Notes: generated from the letters alone by a model not told the origin. A stretch of DNA of 64,000 nt from Bacillus sp. ISL-41 (GCF_018613235.1 NZ_JAGGQP010000010.1:51657-115656); one strand, 5' to 3'; positions 16,906 to 26,088 are shown, counted from the first letter of the stretch. Program-made: numbers and translations.

Positions 16906-17345
16906 TTTTATCAACTCCCAATTATTTTTTAGGCAGTTGATAAGAATCAAAAGAAAAGTAACAAATTAGTGACCTCCAGACATTCTTCTGTGTTTTTAAT
17001 ATTCTATTTTACGAGGGGAAATCCTTCTAAAAGCCGTAAATTATTTCTCGGGAAAGCGCAGGATTTGACTTTATTTTCAGGCTTTGTCGCATTATTGGTT
17101 ATTGTGGCAGATGGCATTTCTGTTAACGTAAAAAATAAATTATCTGGATTTCCTGCAAACTTGTCTTAAGCAGCACCAGGTTCGGACAACTTTTCACTGA
17201 TTCCCTTCAAAGCTGTCTGAAGCAGGCCCAAGTTCGGACAGCTTTTGTCGTAAGTCTGTTATGGTTTTGACTGGACATTTAGCCCTAGTTCTGTTTAAGT
17301 TTTCAGTATAGATAGAAATTTCAAAAAGAACAGGGGTTGGGGAAA
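16906..17345. other. non-coding region containing 52-bp-period repeats
   Basis: No ORF has a ribosome site. The right part holds the repeat pair at 17160-17250. The AT-rich left part (16950-17150) shows no recognisable feature. Confidence 0.5.
17160..17252. repeat. extragenic repeat pair, 52-bp period
   Basis: Two units: TGTCTTAAGCAG-CACCAGGTTCGGACAACTTT and TGTCTGAAGCAGGCCC followed by AAGTTCGGACAGCTTTT. Their TGTCT cores are at 17162 and 17214, exactly 52 bp apart. The second unit is a hairpin GCTGTC (17212-17217), 19-nt loop, GACAGC (17237-17242). The same architecture recurs at 63.7 kb. Confidence 0.75.
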
Positions 17346-19151
17346 TTGATTCAATTTAAAAAGCCGGATGTAGAGAATTTTTATCGGACCTTTAATATTC
17401 AAAGTTTTACAGTAAGTCCAGATGAGAGGCAATTGGTCTTCAGCACGAATTTAACAGGGAAATATAATTTGTGGGCGATGGATTTGCCGAACCAATATCC
17501 ATATCCGTTGACATTTATTGACCAGACATGCCAGGCATTGAGCTATTCGCATGATGGAAGCTTTATGGTGGTTGGTTTTGATAATGATGGTGATGAAAAT
17601 GGCCAGTTATACGCACTCCCTCCTGCAGGTGGAGAGATGGTGCCGCTTCGCACGGCTGAAGGGCATCGCCACATATATCCGTTCTTATCAAAGGACGATC
17701 AACGCCTTTACTACACTTCTACAAAGGGTAACGAAACCTATCTGAATATTTACCGGTATGATATCGTATCAGGTGATGAGAGCATTGTCATTGAGGGAGA
17801 GGGCGCTGCTTGCTTTTTAGTGGCTGTTGATGAAGAAGAGAATAATTTTGTCTACCTAAAACAATATGCCAATACATACGCTCCTGGATTTATTTTTCAA
17901 GATGGAAAGTCGTACTCACTGACTCCTGAAACAGATGAGCAATTCACAGTCGGTGAGGGAGTGTTTGTAGGTGACGAGTACTACTTTGTCACTACATATG
18001 GTGAGGATTTTGATTATCTTGCAAAATTCAATCTTAACACACACGAGTTTACCAAAGTTCTTTCGATTGAAAAAGAAGAGTTCGGGCCTATCCGATATGA
18101 TAAGAGTACAAATAGCCTTTATTTTGTTACATCTAAAGGGGTCAATGATTATTTATATCAATACGATTTAGCCGAAGGCACATATACAAACAGTCAATTG
18201 CCTGCTTCGATTATCCAGGGTGGCACAGTCGCTAAGAGTGGCAATGTATATATTCTGGCCGGATCAGCAACAAAACCTAATAACATTTACATGAAAGAAG
18301 CGGGCAGTGATGAGTGGAAGGAGCTGACGAACCTGGCTGTTCCAGGAGTCAAGGAAGAGGAGCTTGTAGATCCTGAAGTTCTGACATACTCATCATATGA
18401 TGGCATGAGTATGGAAGCGTTATTTTTCAAGGCGAAGGAAGAAGTGAGCAATGGCCATGTCATCCTTTGGCCTCATGGTGGCCCGCAGGCAGCAGAACGG
18501 AAATTCTTCCGGGCGATGTTCCAGTTCCTTGTGAACAGAGGCTATAGCATTTTCGCACCGAATTTCCGCGGATCAACGGGTTACGGCCTGGCGTTCACCA
18601 AGATGGTCGAGGGTAACTGGGGCGAAGGACCACGCCTTGATAACATTGCTGGCCTCGAATACCTTTACGAAAATGGATTAGCTGACAGGGATAAGACATT
18701 ATTGATGGGTGGAAGCTTTGGCGGATATATGGCACTGCTATTGCACGGGCGCCATCCGGAATACTTCAAGGCAGTCGTCGATATTTTCGGCCCATCCGAT
18801 TTATTCTCATTCATTAATTCTGTCCCTGAACATTGGAAACCAATAATGAATCAGTGGGTCGGCGATCCGGTCAAAGACTTCGATAAGCTGACAGAGTATT
18901 CACCGATTACTTATCTGGAGACGATGACAAAACCAATGCTGATCATCCAGGGTGCAAACGACCCACGCGTCGTTAAGCAGGAATCCGACCAGATTGTTAA
19001 AGCTCTTCAGGAAAAAGGCCGTGACGTGAAATACCTTGTACTTGAAGACGAGGGACATGGATTCTCGAAAAAGGAAAACGAGATTCTTGTGAACCGCACG
19101 ATTCTTGAGTTTTTTGATCAGTTTGTAGAAGCGAAGGTAGTAGCGGAGTAA
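17346..19151 (+). CDS. S9 family peptidase (acylaminoacyl-peptidase/prolyl oligopeptidase type)
   Basis: About 601 residues. The N-terminal half is a beta-propeller with repeats such as FTVSPDERQLVFSTNLTGKYNLW. The C-terminal half is an alpha/beta hydrolase with nucleophile Ser ~457 in GGSFGGYMAL, Asp ~539 in GANDPRV and His ~571 in EDEGHGFSKKEN. HGGPQAAERKFFRAMFQFL is the oxyanion region. No signal peptide, so it is cytosolic. TTG 17346 (MIQFKKPDVENFYRTF) matches homologous N-termini; TTG 17337 is an alternative. A terminator follows. Confidence 0.94.
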   Translation: MIQFKKPDVENFYRTFNIQSFTVSPDERQLVFSTNLTGKYNLWAMDLPNQYPYPLTFIDQTCQALSYSHDGSFMVVGFDNDGDENGQLYALPPAGGEMVPLRTAEGHRHIYPFLSKDDQRLYYTSTKGNETYLNIYRYDIVSGDESIVIEGEGAACFLVAVDEEENNFVYLKQYANTYAPGFIFQDGKSYSLTPETDEQFTVGEGVFVGDEYYFVTTYGEDFDYLAKFNLNTHEFTKVLSIEKEEFGPIRYDKSTNSLYFVTSKGVNDYLYQYDLAEGTYTNSQLPASIIQGGTVAKSGNVYILAGSATKPNNIYMKEAGSDEWKELTNLAVPGVKEEELVDPEVLTYSSYDGMSMEALFFKAKEEVSNGHVILWPHGGPQAAERKFFRAMFQFLVNRGYSIFAPNFRGSTGYGLAFTKMVEGNWGEGPRLDNIAGLEYLYENGLADRDKTLLMGGSFGGYMALLLHGRHPEYFKAVVDIFGPSDLFSFINSVPEHWKPIMNQWVGDPVKDFDKLTEYSPITYLETMTKPMLIIQGANDPRVVKQESDQIVKALQEKGRDVKYLVLEDEGHGFSKKENEILVNRTILEFFDQFVEAKVVAE

Positions 19152-19162
19152 ATACTTTATGC

Positions 19163-19208
19163 AAACTCCCCAGCTGCAGGAGAATTTCCTGTGGTGGGGA
19201 GTTTATTT
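19163..19208 (+). terminator. intrinsic terminator
   Basis: AAACTCCCC...GGGGAGTTT with an inner GCAGGA/TTCCTG pairing, then T-rich sequence. Confidence 0.85.
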
Positions 19209-19241
19209 ACGGCATAAAATCAGGCGCTTGGAGGCAGATTT

Positions 19242-20066
19242 ATGACAGAATTTGCGTTAAATAGTAAAACTGAAAAGTTCCTGAATACATACCAATTGTT
19301 TGAAGACGATGAAATCCAGCAGGTCCAACTGCAGCATCGACTGGATCTCGTCGAAGCGTTTGGAATAGAAAAAGGAATGAGAATTTTGGAAATTGGCTGT
19401 GGACAGGGAGATACAACGGTGGCATTAGCAGACACAGTAGGAAATGAGGGCAAGGTCACGGCGATCGATATTGCCAGTCGAGATTATGGAGCTCCGTTCA
19501 CTTTAGGACAGGCAACCGACCGAATCAAGAAGTCTGTATTAGGAGACCGAATTGAATTCCATTTTGAAATGGATTTTGATGTTTATGAATGTAGCGAGAT
19601 ATTTGATATTGCCATTTTATCTCATAGTTCCTGGTATTTTAAGAGCACTGAAAGACTGCTTCGTTATTTTCAAAAATTGCGAAAAATGGCGAAACGTGTT
19701 TGTATAGCGGAATGGGATCTCGACTATTCTTATTTAACGCAGCGCTCACATTTTTTGGCTGCCTCCATTCTGGCTTTGCACTCGACCTTCGTAAATAATG
19801 ACGGGAATATACAAAACCTGTTTCACAAAGCACTAATCCAAGAGCTGCTAGAAAGGGCTGAGTTTAAAATCATTAAAGTCGGTATCGTGGATGCCACGTA
19901 TTTACAGGATGGCAATTGGGAAAAGAGTTATGCCAATAGCATCCGTCATGAATTTGCGAACGCACCGGATATGATTCAAACTTTGGTTAACAGCTATTAT
20001 GAATTAATAAATGCAAAGATGGACAATGAGCAATCTTTGAATAGCTTTATTTTATGTGCAGAGTGA
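19242..20066 (+). CDS. class I SAM-dependent methyltransferase
   Basis: A 274-residue protein. Motif I is MRILEIGCGQGDTTVALADT (about residues 46-65), followed by GKVTAIDIASRDYG and a C-terminal cap region. AILSHSSWYF is the motif IV region. GGAGG precedes ATG 19242. It sits alone between two strong terminators. Substrate unknown. Confidence 0.93.
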   Translation: MTEFALNSKTEKFLNTYQLFEDDEIQQVQLQHRLDLVEAFGIEKGMRILEIGCGQGDTTVALADTVGNEGKVTAIDIASRDYGAPFTLGQATDRIKKSVLGDRIEFHFEMDFDVYECSEIFDIAILSHSSWYFKSTERLLRYFQKLRKMAKRVCIAEWDLDYSYLTQRSHFLAASILALHSTFVNNDGNIQNLFHKALIQELLERAEFKIIKVGIVDATYLQDGNWEKSYANSIRHEFANAPDMIQTLVNSYYELINAKMDNEQSLNSFILCAE

Positions 20067-20069
20067 ATA

Positions 20070-20114
20070 GACATACAAAACCGCCTGGCTTCATTACCAG
20101 GCGGTTTGTATGTC
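20070..20114. terminator. strong hairpin terminator
   Basis: GACATACAAAACCGCCTGG pairs with CCAGGCGGTTTGTATGTC across an 8-nt loop. The stem has one extra A in its 5' arm. Confidence 0.85.
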
Positions 20115-20247
20115 ATTAGCCATCCTAGTCTTATTAAAAAGTTGCTATAAATCATGTTCCATCGAGAAAATAGAACTCTGATTCAACGAATCTATAAAAA
20201 GATTTTTCACTTTGACTTTTTTATGGCAAAAGGAGGAATTAGATTTC

Positions 20248-20325
20248 ATGAGTAAATCAGGTGGAATAGGGAAAATATATTCTGTTATCAGCAAAAGGAG
20301 GTATTTTCAATGGCAAAAGTATTAG
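20248..20325 (+). CDS. possible 25-codon upstream ORF
   Basis: MSKSGGIGKIYSVISK and nine more residues, then TAG. It has its own AGGAGG at 20231-20236 and overlaps the start of the following DJ-1-like gene by 16 bp in another frame, while the ribosome site of that gene (AAAGGAGG) lies inside it. This fits a translationally coupled leader peptide, but no family supports it. Confidence 0.3.
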   Translation: MSKSGGIGKIYSVISKRRYFQWQKY

Positions 20326-20993
20326 CGGTTTTATCAAGTGGACATAAGGACGAGGAAAAAAATTATGAAACTGGCTGGTGGGGAGAGGAATTATTCGCCC
20401 CGATGCAGCTTCTTGAAGAGGCGGGTCATCAAGTCGACCTGGCATCACCGCTAGGAGGCAAGCCGGTTATCGATAAAATGAGTATCAGTGAAGAATATGA
20501 TCCGAAAGGTAAATATAAGAAGCTTTATGAGTCTGGAAAAGCGGACGATACGATGAAGCTTTCAGATGTGAATGCGGACGATTACGATGTCGTGCTAGTG
20601 GTAGGCGGTCATGGTGCGATGTATGATCTGGCTAAAGATGAGGATTTGCATAAGATCATGAACAGTATTCACGACGGAGGCGGCATTGTCGCTGCTGAAT
20701 GCCACGGCCCTGCACCGCTTGTATATGCAAAGCGTCCAAATGGTGACAGCTTTATCGCTGGTAAAAAAGTGACCGGTTATCCAGATGAGATGGAGCCTGA
20801 AGGTCTGTTGGATATCCTGCCGTTTAGTCTCGAACAGGAAATGCGGAAAATCAGCCAATATGATCAAGGAGACCTCGAAAAAACAGGACATGCTGTCTGG
20901 GCGGACGAGCAGCTCGTGACAAGCCGTGATCCATTTTCCTCTGAGTTAATGGGAGAAGAGCTGGTCAAGGCTCTGGAGAAGAAGGGGAAATAA
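20310..20993 (+). CDS. DJ-1/PfpI superfamily protein (type 1 glutamine amidotransferase-like, Hsp31-type)
   Basis: A 227-residue protein. The nucleophile elbow is VAAECHGPAPLV (Cys around residue 132), with VLVVGGHGAMYDLAKD upstream and the conserved Glu in GWWGEELFAPMQLLEEAGH near the N-terminus. This is the Hsp31-like group, whose members act as glyoxalase III, deglycase-like or chaperone proteins. AGGAGG lies upstream of ATG. It is followed closely by the SDR gene, probably as an operon. Confidence 0.92.
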   Translation: MAKVLAVLSSGHKDEEKNYETGWWGEELFAPMQLLEEAGHQVDLASPLGGKPVIDKMSISEEYDPKGKYKKLYESGKADDTMKLSDVNADDYDVVLVVGGHGAMYDLAKDEDLHKIMNSIHDGGGIVAAECHGPAPLVYAKRPNGDSFIAGKKVTGYPDEMEPEGLLDILPFSLEQEMRKISQYDQGDLEKTGHAVWADEQLVTSRDPFSSELMGEELVKALEKKGK

Positions 20994-21056
20994 ATTTAGT
21001 CCTTCAGGAGAAAATAACCCAAGTTGGAAAATATGTTAAGGAGAGTTGATTTTGTG

Positions 21057-21815
21057 ATGGCAAATGGCAATAAAGTAGCAATTATCACAGGTGGTGGAAG
21101 TGGATTAGGTCAATCGACCGCACTTCGACTAGCGGAAGAAAAAGTGAATATCGTAGTGGTTGATATCAGTGAGAAAGGCGGAAATGAAACAGTCGAAATG
21201 GTAAAAAGGCTCGGTGTCGAGGCTGTTTTCATCAAAGCTGATGTCTCAAAGCAAGAAGATGTTAAAAATTATGTCGATCAAACGGTTGAACAATTCGGCA
21301 AAATTGATTACTTCTTTAATAATGCAGGGATATCGGGAAGCGGTTCGTATTTCCTGGATTCATCCATTGAAGAAATTGAACAGATTGTCGGGATCAACCT
21401 ATTGGGTGCACTTTATGGAGTCCGTTATGTCGCTGAGGTTATGCTGAAGAATGGCGGAGGTTCGATTGTGAACACCGCTTCAAGTGCAGGCGTAATTGGA
21501 CAGGATTCCGTTGTGACCTATTCTGCTACAAAGCATGGAATAATTGGCTTAACAAAAAGCATGGTCGCAGAGTATGGTAAAGACGGACTTCGTGTGAACG
21601 CCATTGCTCCGGGTCCAACCGAGACACCAATGGTAAAGGCTTTTTACGAGGCGAATCCAGCGATGAAGGAAAACGCAACGAAAGGCATTCCTCAGAGACG
21701 TTTGGGCAAGCCGGAAGAAGTTGCCGAACTGGTGACATTCCTGCTAACATCCAAAGCGGAGTATATTAATGGGGAAGTCGTCCGTATTGATGGCGGGTTT
21801 ACCAATACAAAATGA
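21057..21815 (+). CDS. short-chain dehydrogenase/reductase (SDR)
   Basis: A 252-residue classical SDR. The Rossmann motif is TGGGSGLGQ (TGxxxGxG), then NNAG, the catalytic Ser in NTASSAGVIG, YSATK (YxxxK) and the C-terminal EYINGEVVRIDGG. Substrate unknown. Start ATG 21057 or GTG 21054 follows AAGGAG at 21038-21043; a longer frame from 21024 has no ribosome site. A terminator follows. Confidence 0.94.
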   Translation: MANGNKVAIITGGGSGLGQSTALRLAEEKVNIVVVDISEKGGNETVEMVKRLGVEAVFIKADVSKQEDVKNYVDQTVEQFGKIDYFFNNAGISGSGSYFLDSSIEEIEQIVGINLLGALYGVRYVAEVMLKNGGGSIVNTASSAGVIGQDSVVTYSATKHGIIGLTKSMVAEYGKDGLRVNAIAPGPTETPMVKAFYEANPAMKENATKGIPQRRLGKPEEVAELVTFLLTSKAEYINGEVVRIDGGFTNTK

Positions 21816-21827
21816 TCGTTGACTTTG

Positions 21828-21864
21828 AAGCCGGGGTGAGAATATCTTGCCCCGGCTTATTTAT
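21828..21864 (+). terminator. intrinsic terminator
   Basis: Perfect AAGCCGGGG/CCCCGGCTT with a 13-nt loop, then ATTTAT. Confidence 0.8.
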
Positions 21865-21895
21865 AACCGCTAATTCTCCAGGCTGTAGGTTAATC

Positions 21896-22336
21896 CTACC
21901 ATCTATAAGCACCTTCACATGTATTAGCGATTGGTTCATAGTAACAATGTTGCTTGTATTGTCCTGCGAATGGCTGATTGTACCAGGTTGGAGGGCATGG
22001 AGCATACGGATTAAAATACCAAAGAGCATACTTGGAAGGTTGTTGTCTCCAATAATCCAAGGTTTGTTTAGCCAATCTCTTTTCTACACTTCTTGCTCTG
22101 TTATAAAAAACATTCCCCTTTTGAACGGCCTCGAATGAATAGTTTCCTCCTTGAATTTGAAAAATCACATCTCGTACAGACCTTAAATCTTTAAAATCCA
22201 GACAATTCGCTTTCAGTCGATTAACAACTACATTACCAACCATTAGCATCCCCAGCGGTCCTTCACCTTCAGCTTCCGCCCTCATCATCCTGGCAATCAA
22301 TGCAACGTCACTGTCGACATATTTAACCCTTGGCAT
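21896..22336 (-). CDS. cwlJ: spore cortex-lytic enzyme CwlJ
   Basis: A 146-residue SleB/CwlJ-family hydrolase that degrades spore cortex during germination. ALIARMMRAEAEGEGPLGML with VGNVVVNRLKANC is the catalytic region; the Glu in RAEAEGEG is the presumed catalytic acid. SLWYFxP...CPxxWYNQPF-type sequence (ALWYFNPYAPCPPTWYNQPF) and HCYY close the domain. Length and order match B. subtilis CwlJ closely. There is no signal peptide, as in CwlJ. ATG 22336 has GAGGTGATAAAA upstream. A sigma-E-like promoter lies just upstream. GerQ, its partner in B. subtilis, is not adjacent. Confidence 0.95.
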   Translation of the reverse strand: MPRVKYVDSDVALIARMMRAEAEGEGPLGMLMVGNVVVNRLKANCLDFKDLRSVRDVIFQIQGGNYSFEAVQKGNVFYNRARSVEKRLAKQTLDYWRQQPSKYALWYFNPYAPCPPTWYNQPFAGQYKQHCYYEPIANTCEGAYRW

Positions 22337-22355
22337 TTTTATCACCTCTACAAGA

Positions 22356-22383
22356 ATTGTATTAAAAACAGCTTGTAATAATG
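22356..22383 (-). promoter_or_regulatory. sigma-E-like promoter of cwlJ
   Basis: On the minus strand CATTATT (22383-22377), 13 nt, then AATACAAT (22363-22356). This approximates the mother-cell sigma-E consensus and ends about 20 bp from the cwlJ start. cwlJ of B. subtilis is sigma-E dependent. Confidence 0.5.
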
Positions 22384-22618
22384 TTAAGAGGTTGAGAATA
22401 TCGGGTGTTAAACAACCGTGAATCCTTTTGAGGGGGAAGGGACAAGTACCGCACCATTGTGTGAGAATTTAGCCCACTGATCCAAAACCATTAGTGGGCC
22501 CACCGTAAAGGAGAAGGATAACGAATTCAGGACTCCGAGTAAAGCCAACATGTGCCCATGAAAGAGGAGAATCACATATTTGGGTCAAATCTTATACAGT
22601 CAGAGACTAAGTTGTAAA

Positions 22619-23344
22619 TCATTCAATCCCTTCATCCTTAAAAAACGCTGGGTTGGCAGAGGTATTCAAGCTTTGTGTTGAGGCCCACAGGTTTCCGAGG
22701 AACCTTGGCATCATCTGCTGGGATGGAAGGATGCCGTATCTTGAGAAATAGATAAAGAGTTTCAAATAATTACGCGCATTGCCAGGCAAGTGAATTTCTT
22801 TTGCATAAAATTCGTTTTCTGTCACAGTTGCAAAGGATCGGGTCTCGAAGCCTGAGATAAAGCGAGTTTTCTCACCCTTGTACTCATTTTCGATAAAATG
22901 GATCTTCTTGATAATGGTTGGATCATCGCTGCCATCATAATTGGCAATCCTCGCCTGATTGAAAGCGGAAACAGAATCCAGCTGATGGACGAGTGAAAGA
23001 ACATGCCCGTATGCTTTATCATGACCTTCATATAATGGCTTAATATCCAGCATCATCATTAAATCAATCAGCTTTAACTTCTCATCTTTTAAATAAGGAG
23101 GTCGAAAAATCTGCCTCGAAAGTTTCAATTCATCTAGCGATCTACATTCGATGGAGGTAAAGAAGTGCCATTGCCCCTTATCATCAAGACTAACATCATA
23201 AGATTGACCATTCTTTTCCAATATGTAATCCTTAAAACAATCCTCTTTTTCAAAAGTAAAATCTCGTTCCGATTGCTTTCCTGGAATGAAGCCAAACGGA
23301 GGTTCAATTGGAACGGCTACCTCTGAGAAAAATATATTCTTCAT
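22619..23344 (-). CDS. hypothetical protein, about 241 residues
   Basis: A soluble protein starting MKNIFFSEVAVPIEPPFGFI, with no signal peptide. It has a Glu/Lys-rich N-terminal half and an aromatic C-terminal half (YLKLFIYFSRYGILPSQQMM). No known motif was recognised. AAAGGTG lies 10 nt upstream of the ATG at 23344; a longer in-frame start at 23392 has none. It is divergent from the lipoprotein gene at 23432. The 282-bp gap between it and cwlJ contains an imperfect CCCACT/AGTGGG hairpin. Confidence 0.75.
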   Translation of the reverse strand: MKNIFFSEVAVPIEPPFGFIPGKQSERDFTFEKEDCFKDYILEKNGQSYDVSLDDKGQWHFFTSIECRSLDELKLSRQIFRPPYLKDEKLKLIDLMMMLDIKPLYEGHDKAYGHVLSLVHQLDSVSAFNQARIANYDGSDDPTIIKKIHFIENEYKGEKTRFISGFETRSFATVTENEFYAKEIHLPGNARNYLKLFIYFSRYGILPSQQMMPRFLGNLWASTQSLNTSANPAFFKDEGIE

Positions 23345-23431
23345 AGAACAACACACCTTTATTAAAATTAAAGATACATACAGATTACCCATTATTATTT
23401 AAATGAACACCAGGAAAGTGGTGATAGGTCA

Positions 23432-23887
23432 ATGAAGAAAAAAATCATATTCATAATGCTGTTAACTTTGGTGCTGGCAGGATGTCAGAGCGAGGAGCAA
23501 ACAATCCAAGAGGAAGCTGCAAATCTTCCTGATCCTCCTGAATACATTCAGGCACCGGATGATATAGTCAATATGCATGGAGACATTACGAATTTAGAGA
23601 GATTTTATGCATTTGTCGATCACCTTGAGCAAGGTAAGAATGATAAAGTCAGGATCGTCAAATATACAACTGAGGGAGCACCCATGATCCACGACTTGCA
23701 ATTCGACGGCACAGAAATCCACTCAACCTACGATTCTACCAGAGACGGGTTCGGATCACGAAGTATTGAAGAAGCGAACTGCAAAGGGATTGCAGTAGTG
23801 AAGACTGATTCACGCACTGATTATGTTTTGGAGGAATGCAGCAACCAGAAGGCGTGGGATAAGACGATTCTTGTCATTCAAGAATAG
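23432..23887 (+). CDS. DUF4362 lipoprotein
   Basis: A 151-residue protein. Its signal is MKKKIIFIMLLTLVLAGC with lipobox LAGC (Cys 18). The DUF4362 domain begins DIVNMHGDITNLERFYAFVD and includes VRIVKYTTEGAPMIHDLQFD. Function unknown. Two later Cys residues (EANCKG and LEECSN) could pair. AAGTGGTG precedes the ATG. Confidence 0.92.
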   Translation: MKKKIIFIMLLTLVLAGCQSEEQTIQEEAANLPDPPEYIQAPDDIVNMHGDITNLERFYAFVDHLEQGKNDKVRIVKYTTEGAPMIHDLQFDGTEIHSTYDSTRDGFGSRSIEEANCKGIAVVKTDSRTDYVLEECSNQKAWDKTILVIQE

Positions 23888-23962
23888 CATAAAAGGGCAG
23901 GAGGATTATGGCCCATAATTATAGAATCTATCTATAGACTTTTACAAGGAGTGAAAAAATAC

Positions 23963-24340
23963 ATGATAAATAAAATTGGTCAGATCATGGTGTACGTAAA
24001 TGATCAAGATGCTATTGCAAAGTTCTGGACGGAAAAATTGGGTTTTATAATTAATGCAGAAGAAGATAATGGGCAAGGGTTTAGATGGATTGAAATTTCC
24101 CCTAGTAAAGAGTCAGAAACAAGTATCGTGCTGCATAATAAAGATTTCGTGGCAAAAATGTCGCCTGGACTCCATCTTGGTACACCATCTTTAATGTTTT
24201 ATTCTGACAATCTTGAGGAATTGCGCAGGGATTTATCAAAGAAAAATGTTGTAGTAGGGGAAATTGTGAACATGCCTTCAGGAAAAGTATTTAACTTTGC
24301 GGATGATGAGGAGAATTACTTTGCAGTGATGGAAAAATAA
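23963..24340 (+). CDS. VOC family (glyoxalase-like) protein
   Basis: A 125-residue protein with two beta-alpha-beta-beta-beta modules. The first starts KIGQIMVYVNDQDAIAKFWT-EKLGF; the second is SLMFYSDNLEELRRDLSKKN ending FADDEENYFAVMEK. Substrate unknown. ATG 23963 has AAGGAG at 23946-23951; GTG 23951 overlaps that site. A terminator follows. Confidence 0.9.
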   Translation: MINKIGQIMVYVNDQDAIAKFWTEKLGFIINAEEDNGQGFRWIEISPSKESETSIVLHNKDFVAKMSPGLHLGTPSLMFYSDNLEELRRDLSKKNVVVGEIVNMPSGKVFNFADDEENYFAVMEK

Positions 24341-24362
24341 AAATTGCAATAGCCTAATGCCC

Positions 24363-24394
24363 AAGACCGTTTTTCAGCTGAAAACGGTCTTTCT
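24363..24394 (+). terminator. intrinsic terminator
   Basis: AAGACCGTTTT/AAAACGGTCTT around TCAGCTG, then TCTT. Confidence 0.85.
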
Positions 24395-24477
24395 TATGGC
24401 CTTTTTTACAAACTGCCAATGTAAATAAATGAATATGAAACAACCGTCGTTCCATACTCGAATTCAATTACTAACAA

Positions 24478-24798
24478 CTACATAAAGTATTCTTTGTACA
24501 TAAAAAATGTGGCTATCACTGATCCAAGCAAATAGAGAATCGAAGCGTAAAAAGCATAAGAAGGTGAAAAAGTTTGTTTTGTTTGGTTCATTTTGATTCC
24601 TGTTTCACCCTGAACTTGCATATCAATGCTGCGGCTTGTAACTCCGCCTGTTGAGCTAAAGAAATAAATGAGAAATACACAGGCTAATGCCACAAAAACA
24701 GAAATATCTATAAAACTAAAATTCGTTATTAAAGTTACCCCAAAGTTAATTAACCCGATGACGGCCAAAGTTGCTAAAAAGCTAATGATTTTACCGAT
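24478..24798 (-). CDS. membrane protein of unknown function
   Basis: About 107 residues with three hydrophobic segments (IISFLATLAVIGLINFGVTL, VFVALACVFLIYFF, ASILYLLGSVIATFFMY) and a central hydrophilic loop. The start is odd. AAGGGGG is followed after 8 nt by ATC GGT AAA, and no ATG/GTG/TTG lies within range; the only upstream conventional codon, TTG at 24849, has no ribosome site. An ATC start is therefore possible. Confidence 0.7.
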   Translation of the reverse strand: MGKIISFLATLAVIGLINFGVTLITNFSFIDISVFVALACVFLIYFFSSTGGVTSRSIDMQVQGETGIKMNQTKQTFSPSYAFYASILYLLGSVIATFFMYKEYFM

Positions 24799-24908
24799 GA
24801 AGATTACCCCCTTTTGAAGTGTTACGATTAGCGAAAAGAAAAGTTTCAATTTTTTGTAAAATTATAAGATAATATGTTTAAGAAATACAGTATAAAGGCG
24901 GGAAAAGG

Positions 24909-25472
24909 TTGAAAAGGCTTGCGATTATAACTGTTGGCAATACTCACAGTGGAAAAACTACATTTGCGCGTGCTTTAGAAAAAGAATTGTGTAACTCTAC
25001 GGTTATTGACCAGGACATCCACGCGAAATTTATCAATACTTATTATGAAAAACTGCAACCCAAGAACGGACCAAATACATTTAAGCATGCTATATCGAGG
25101 ATGATTGTCAATTACGCAATAGACTATACCGATCATCATCTTATCATTTGTAACTCTAATCAAAGCGTAATAGACCGGTCGCACCTTTTTGAAAAGTTCT
25201 TTCCGAAAGATGACTTTATACATATCATTGTACATTTTGACATCCCATACCATGTTCTCCAAGCTCGCGTTACAGAAAGTAAACGGAGCACCAATATATT
25301 CAGAGGTTCCTATACGAATTTTGAGCAAGTATTGGCTAAGCAGATGGCTGATTCTTTAAAAGAGGATGTAATCGATCCAGAGGAAAGGGAAGCAGATCAT
25401 TTATTCGTAATTAAAGATAATAAAGAAGCTGAATCTGTGATTCAAGAAATTTTACGTACTCCGGGACGATAA
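24909..25472 (+). CDS. P-loop AAA-type ATPase/kinase
   Basis: A 187-residue protein. The P-loop is VGNTHSGKTTFARALEKEL at residues 9-27. VIDQDIHAKFIN is a possible base/substrate segment, LIICNSNQSVIDR resembles Walker B of zeta-toxin/polynucleotide-kinase-like proteins, and RVTESKRSTNIFRG is an arginine-rich lid. Probably a small-molecule or nucleic-acid kinase; substrate unknown. TTG 24909 follows a GGCGGG...AAGG stretch. It is divergent from the membrane protein gene. Confidence 0.87.
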   Translation: MKRLAIITVGNTHSGKTTFARALEKELCNSTVIDQDIHAKFINTYYEKLQPKNGPNTFKHAISRMIVNYAIDYTDHHLIICNSNQSVIDRSHLFEKFFPKDDFIHIIVHFDIPYHVLQARVTESKRSTNIFRGSYTNFEQVLAKQMADSLKEDVIDPEEREADHLFVIKDNKEAESVIQEILRTPGR

Positions 25473-25570
25473 ACCATCGAAACATCTAAATAGAGATATT
25501 AATTAGCGATTGTTAATAAACTTTTTTAAAGAAGGTACCTTACAGATATATTCAGAGGAGGAGGAACTGG

Positions 25571-26038
25571 ATGAAACGATTAACTATTCTATTTGTCTTC
25601 ATTTTATCCATATTATCTGGGTGCACAACTACAAAGGATTATTATCAGACGTATACAGGTACAAGTGAGCATTGGTCCGCAGAATTGATTCAGAAAGGCA
25701 AGGTCGAATATCGAGATCATGAGAAATTCGAAAACCATTATGAAATGAAATATGAACGAAAACATACTTTAAAGCTAAAGTATATTGGCAATGAACCGGA
25801 TTTAGGGCGCACCGTGGAATACTCATATGATTATGGCAGCTCAGTTCGAGAAGTATTAGAAGGGGAACCGATTGATGTCAATGAGGTCTTCACTTCATCA
25901 AGTTCCAGCGAAGGTACTTCCCATATTCCGAAGGGTTCTGATTATAGACCCTTAGATAATCAGGATACTACATTTGAAATAACCGTTAAGTGGAATGGTA
26001 AAGAGGAGAAAATTAAGTTAAAATATGGTGGAAGATAA
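25571..26038 (+). CDS. hypothetical lipoprotein
   Basis: A 155-residue protein. The signal MKRLTILFVFILSILSGC has lipobox LSGC (Cys 18). The mature part is Tyr/Glu-rich with TSEHWSAELI and a Ser-rich stretch TSSSSSEGTS, then a beta-like end FEITVKWNGKEEKIKLKY. AGGAGGAGG precedes the ATG. Family not recognised; TGTSEHW-type openings occur in other Bacillus lipoproteins. Confidence 0.82.
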   Translation: MKRLTILFVFILSILSGCTTTKDYYQTYTGTSEHWSAELIQKGKVEYRDHEKFENHYEMKYERKHTLKLKYIGNEPDLGRTVEYSYDYGSSVREVLEGEPIDVNEVFTSSSSSEGTSHIPKGSDYRPLDNQDTTFEITVKWNGKEEKIKLKYGGR

Positions 26039-26063
26039 GTGATAATCAAAGGTTTAAGTATCT

Positions 26064-26088
26064 AGCTGCCAAAAAGGCGGCTTTTTTC
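26064..26088 (+). terminator. intrinsic terminator
   Basis: AGCTGCC/GGCGGCT around five A, then six T. It overlaps the leader of the TauE/SafE gene. Confidence 0.75.

Noticed and set aside
16969..17169. 66-codon ORF on the plus strand
   Set aside because: No ribosome site, and it ends at the edge of the repeat block; the sequence shows no protein-like conservation pattern I recognise.
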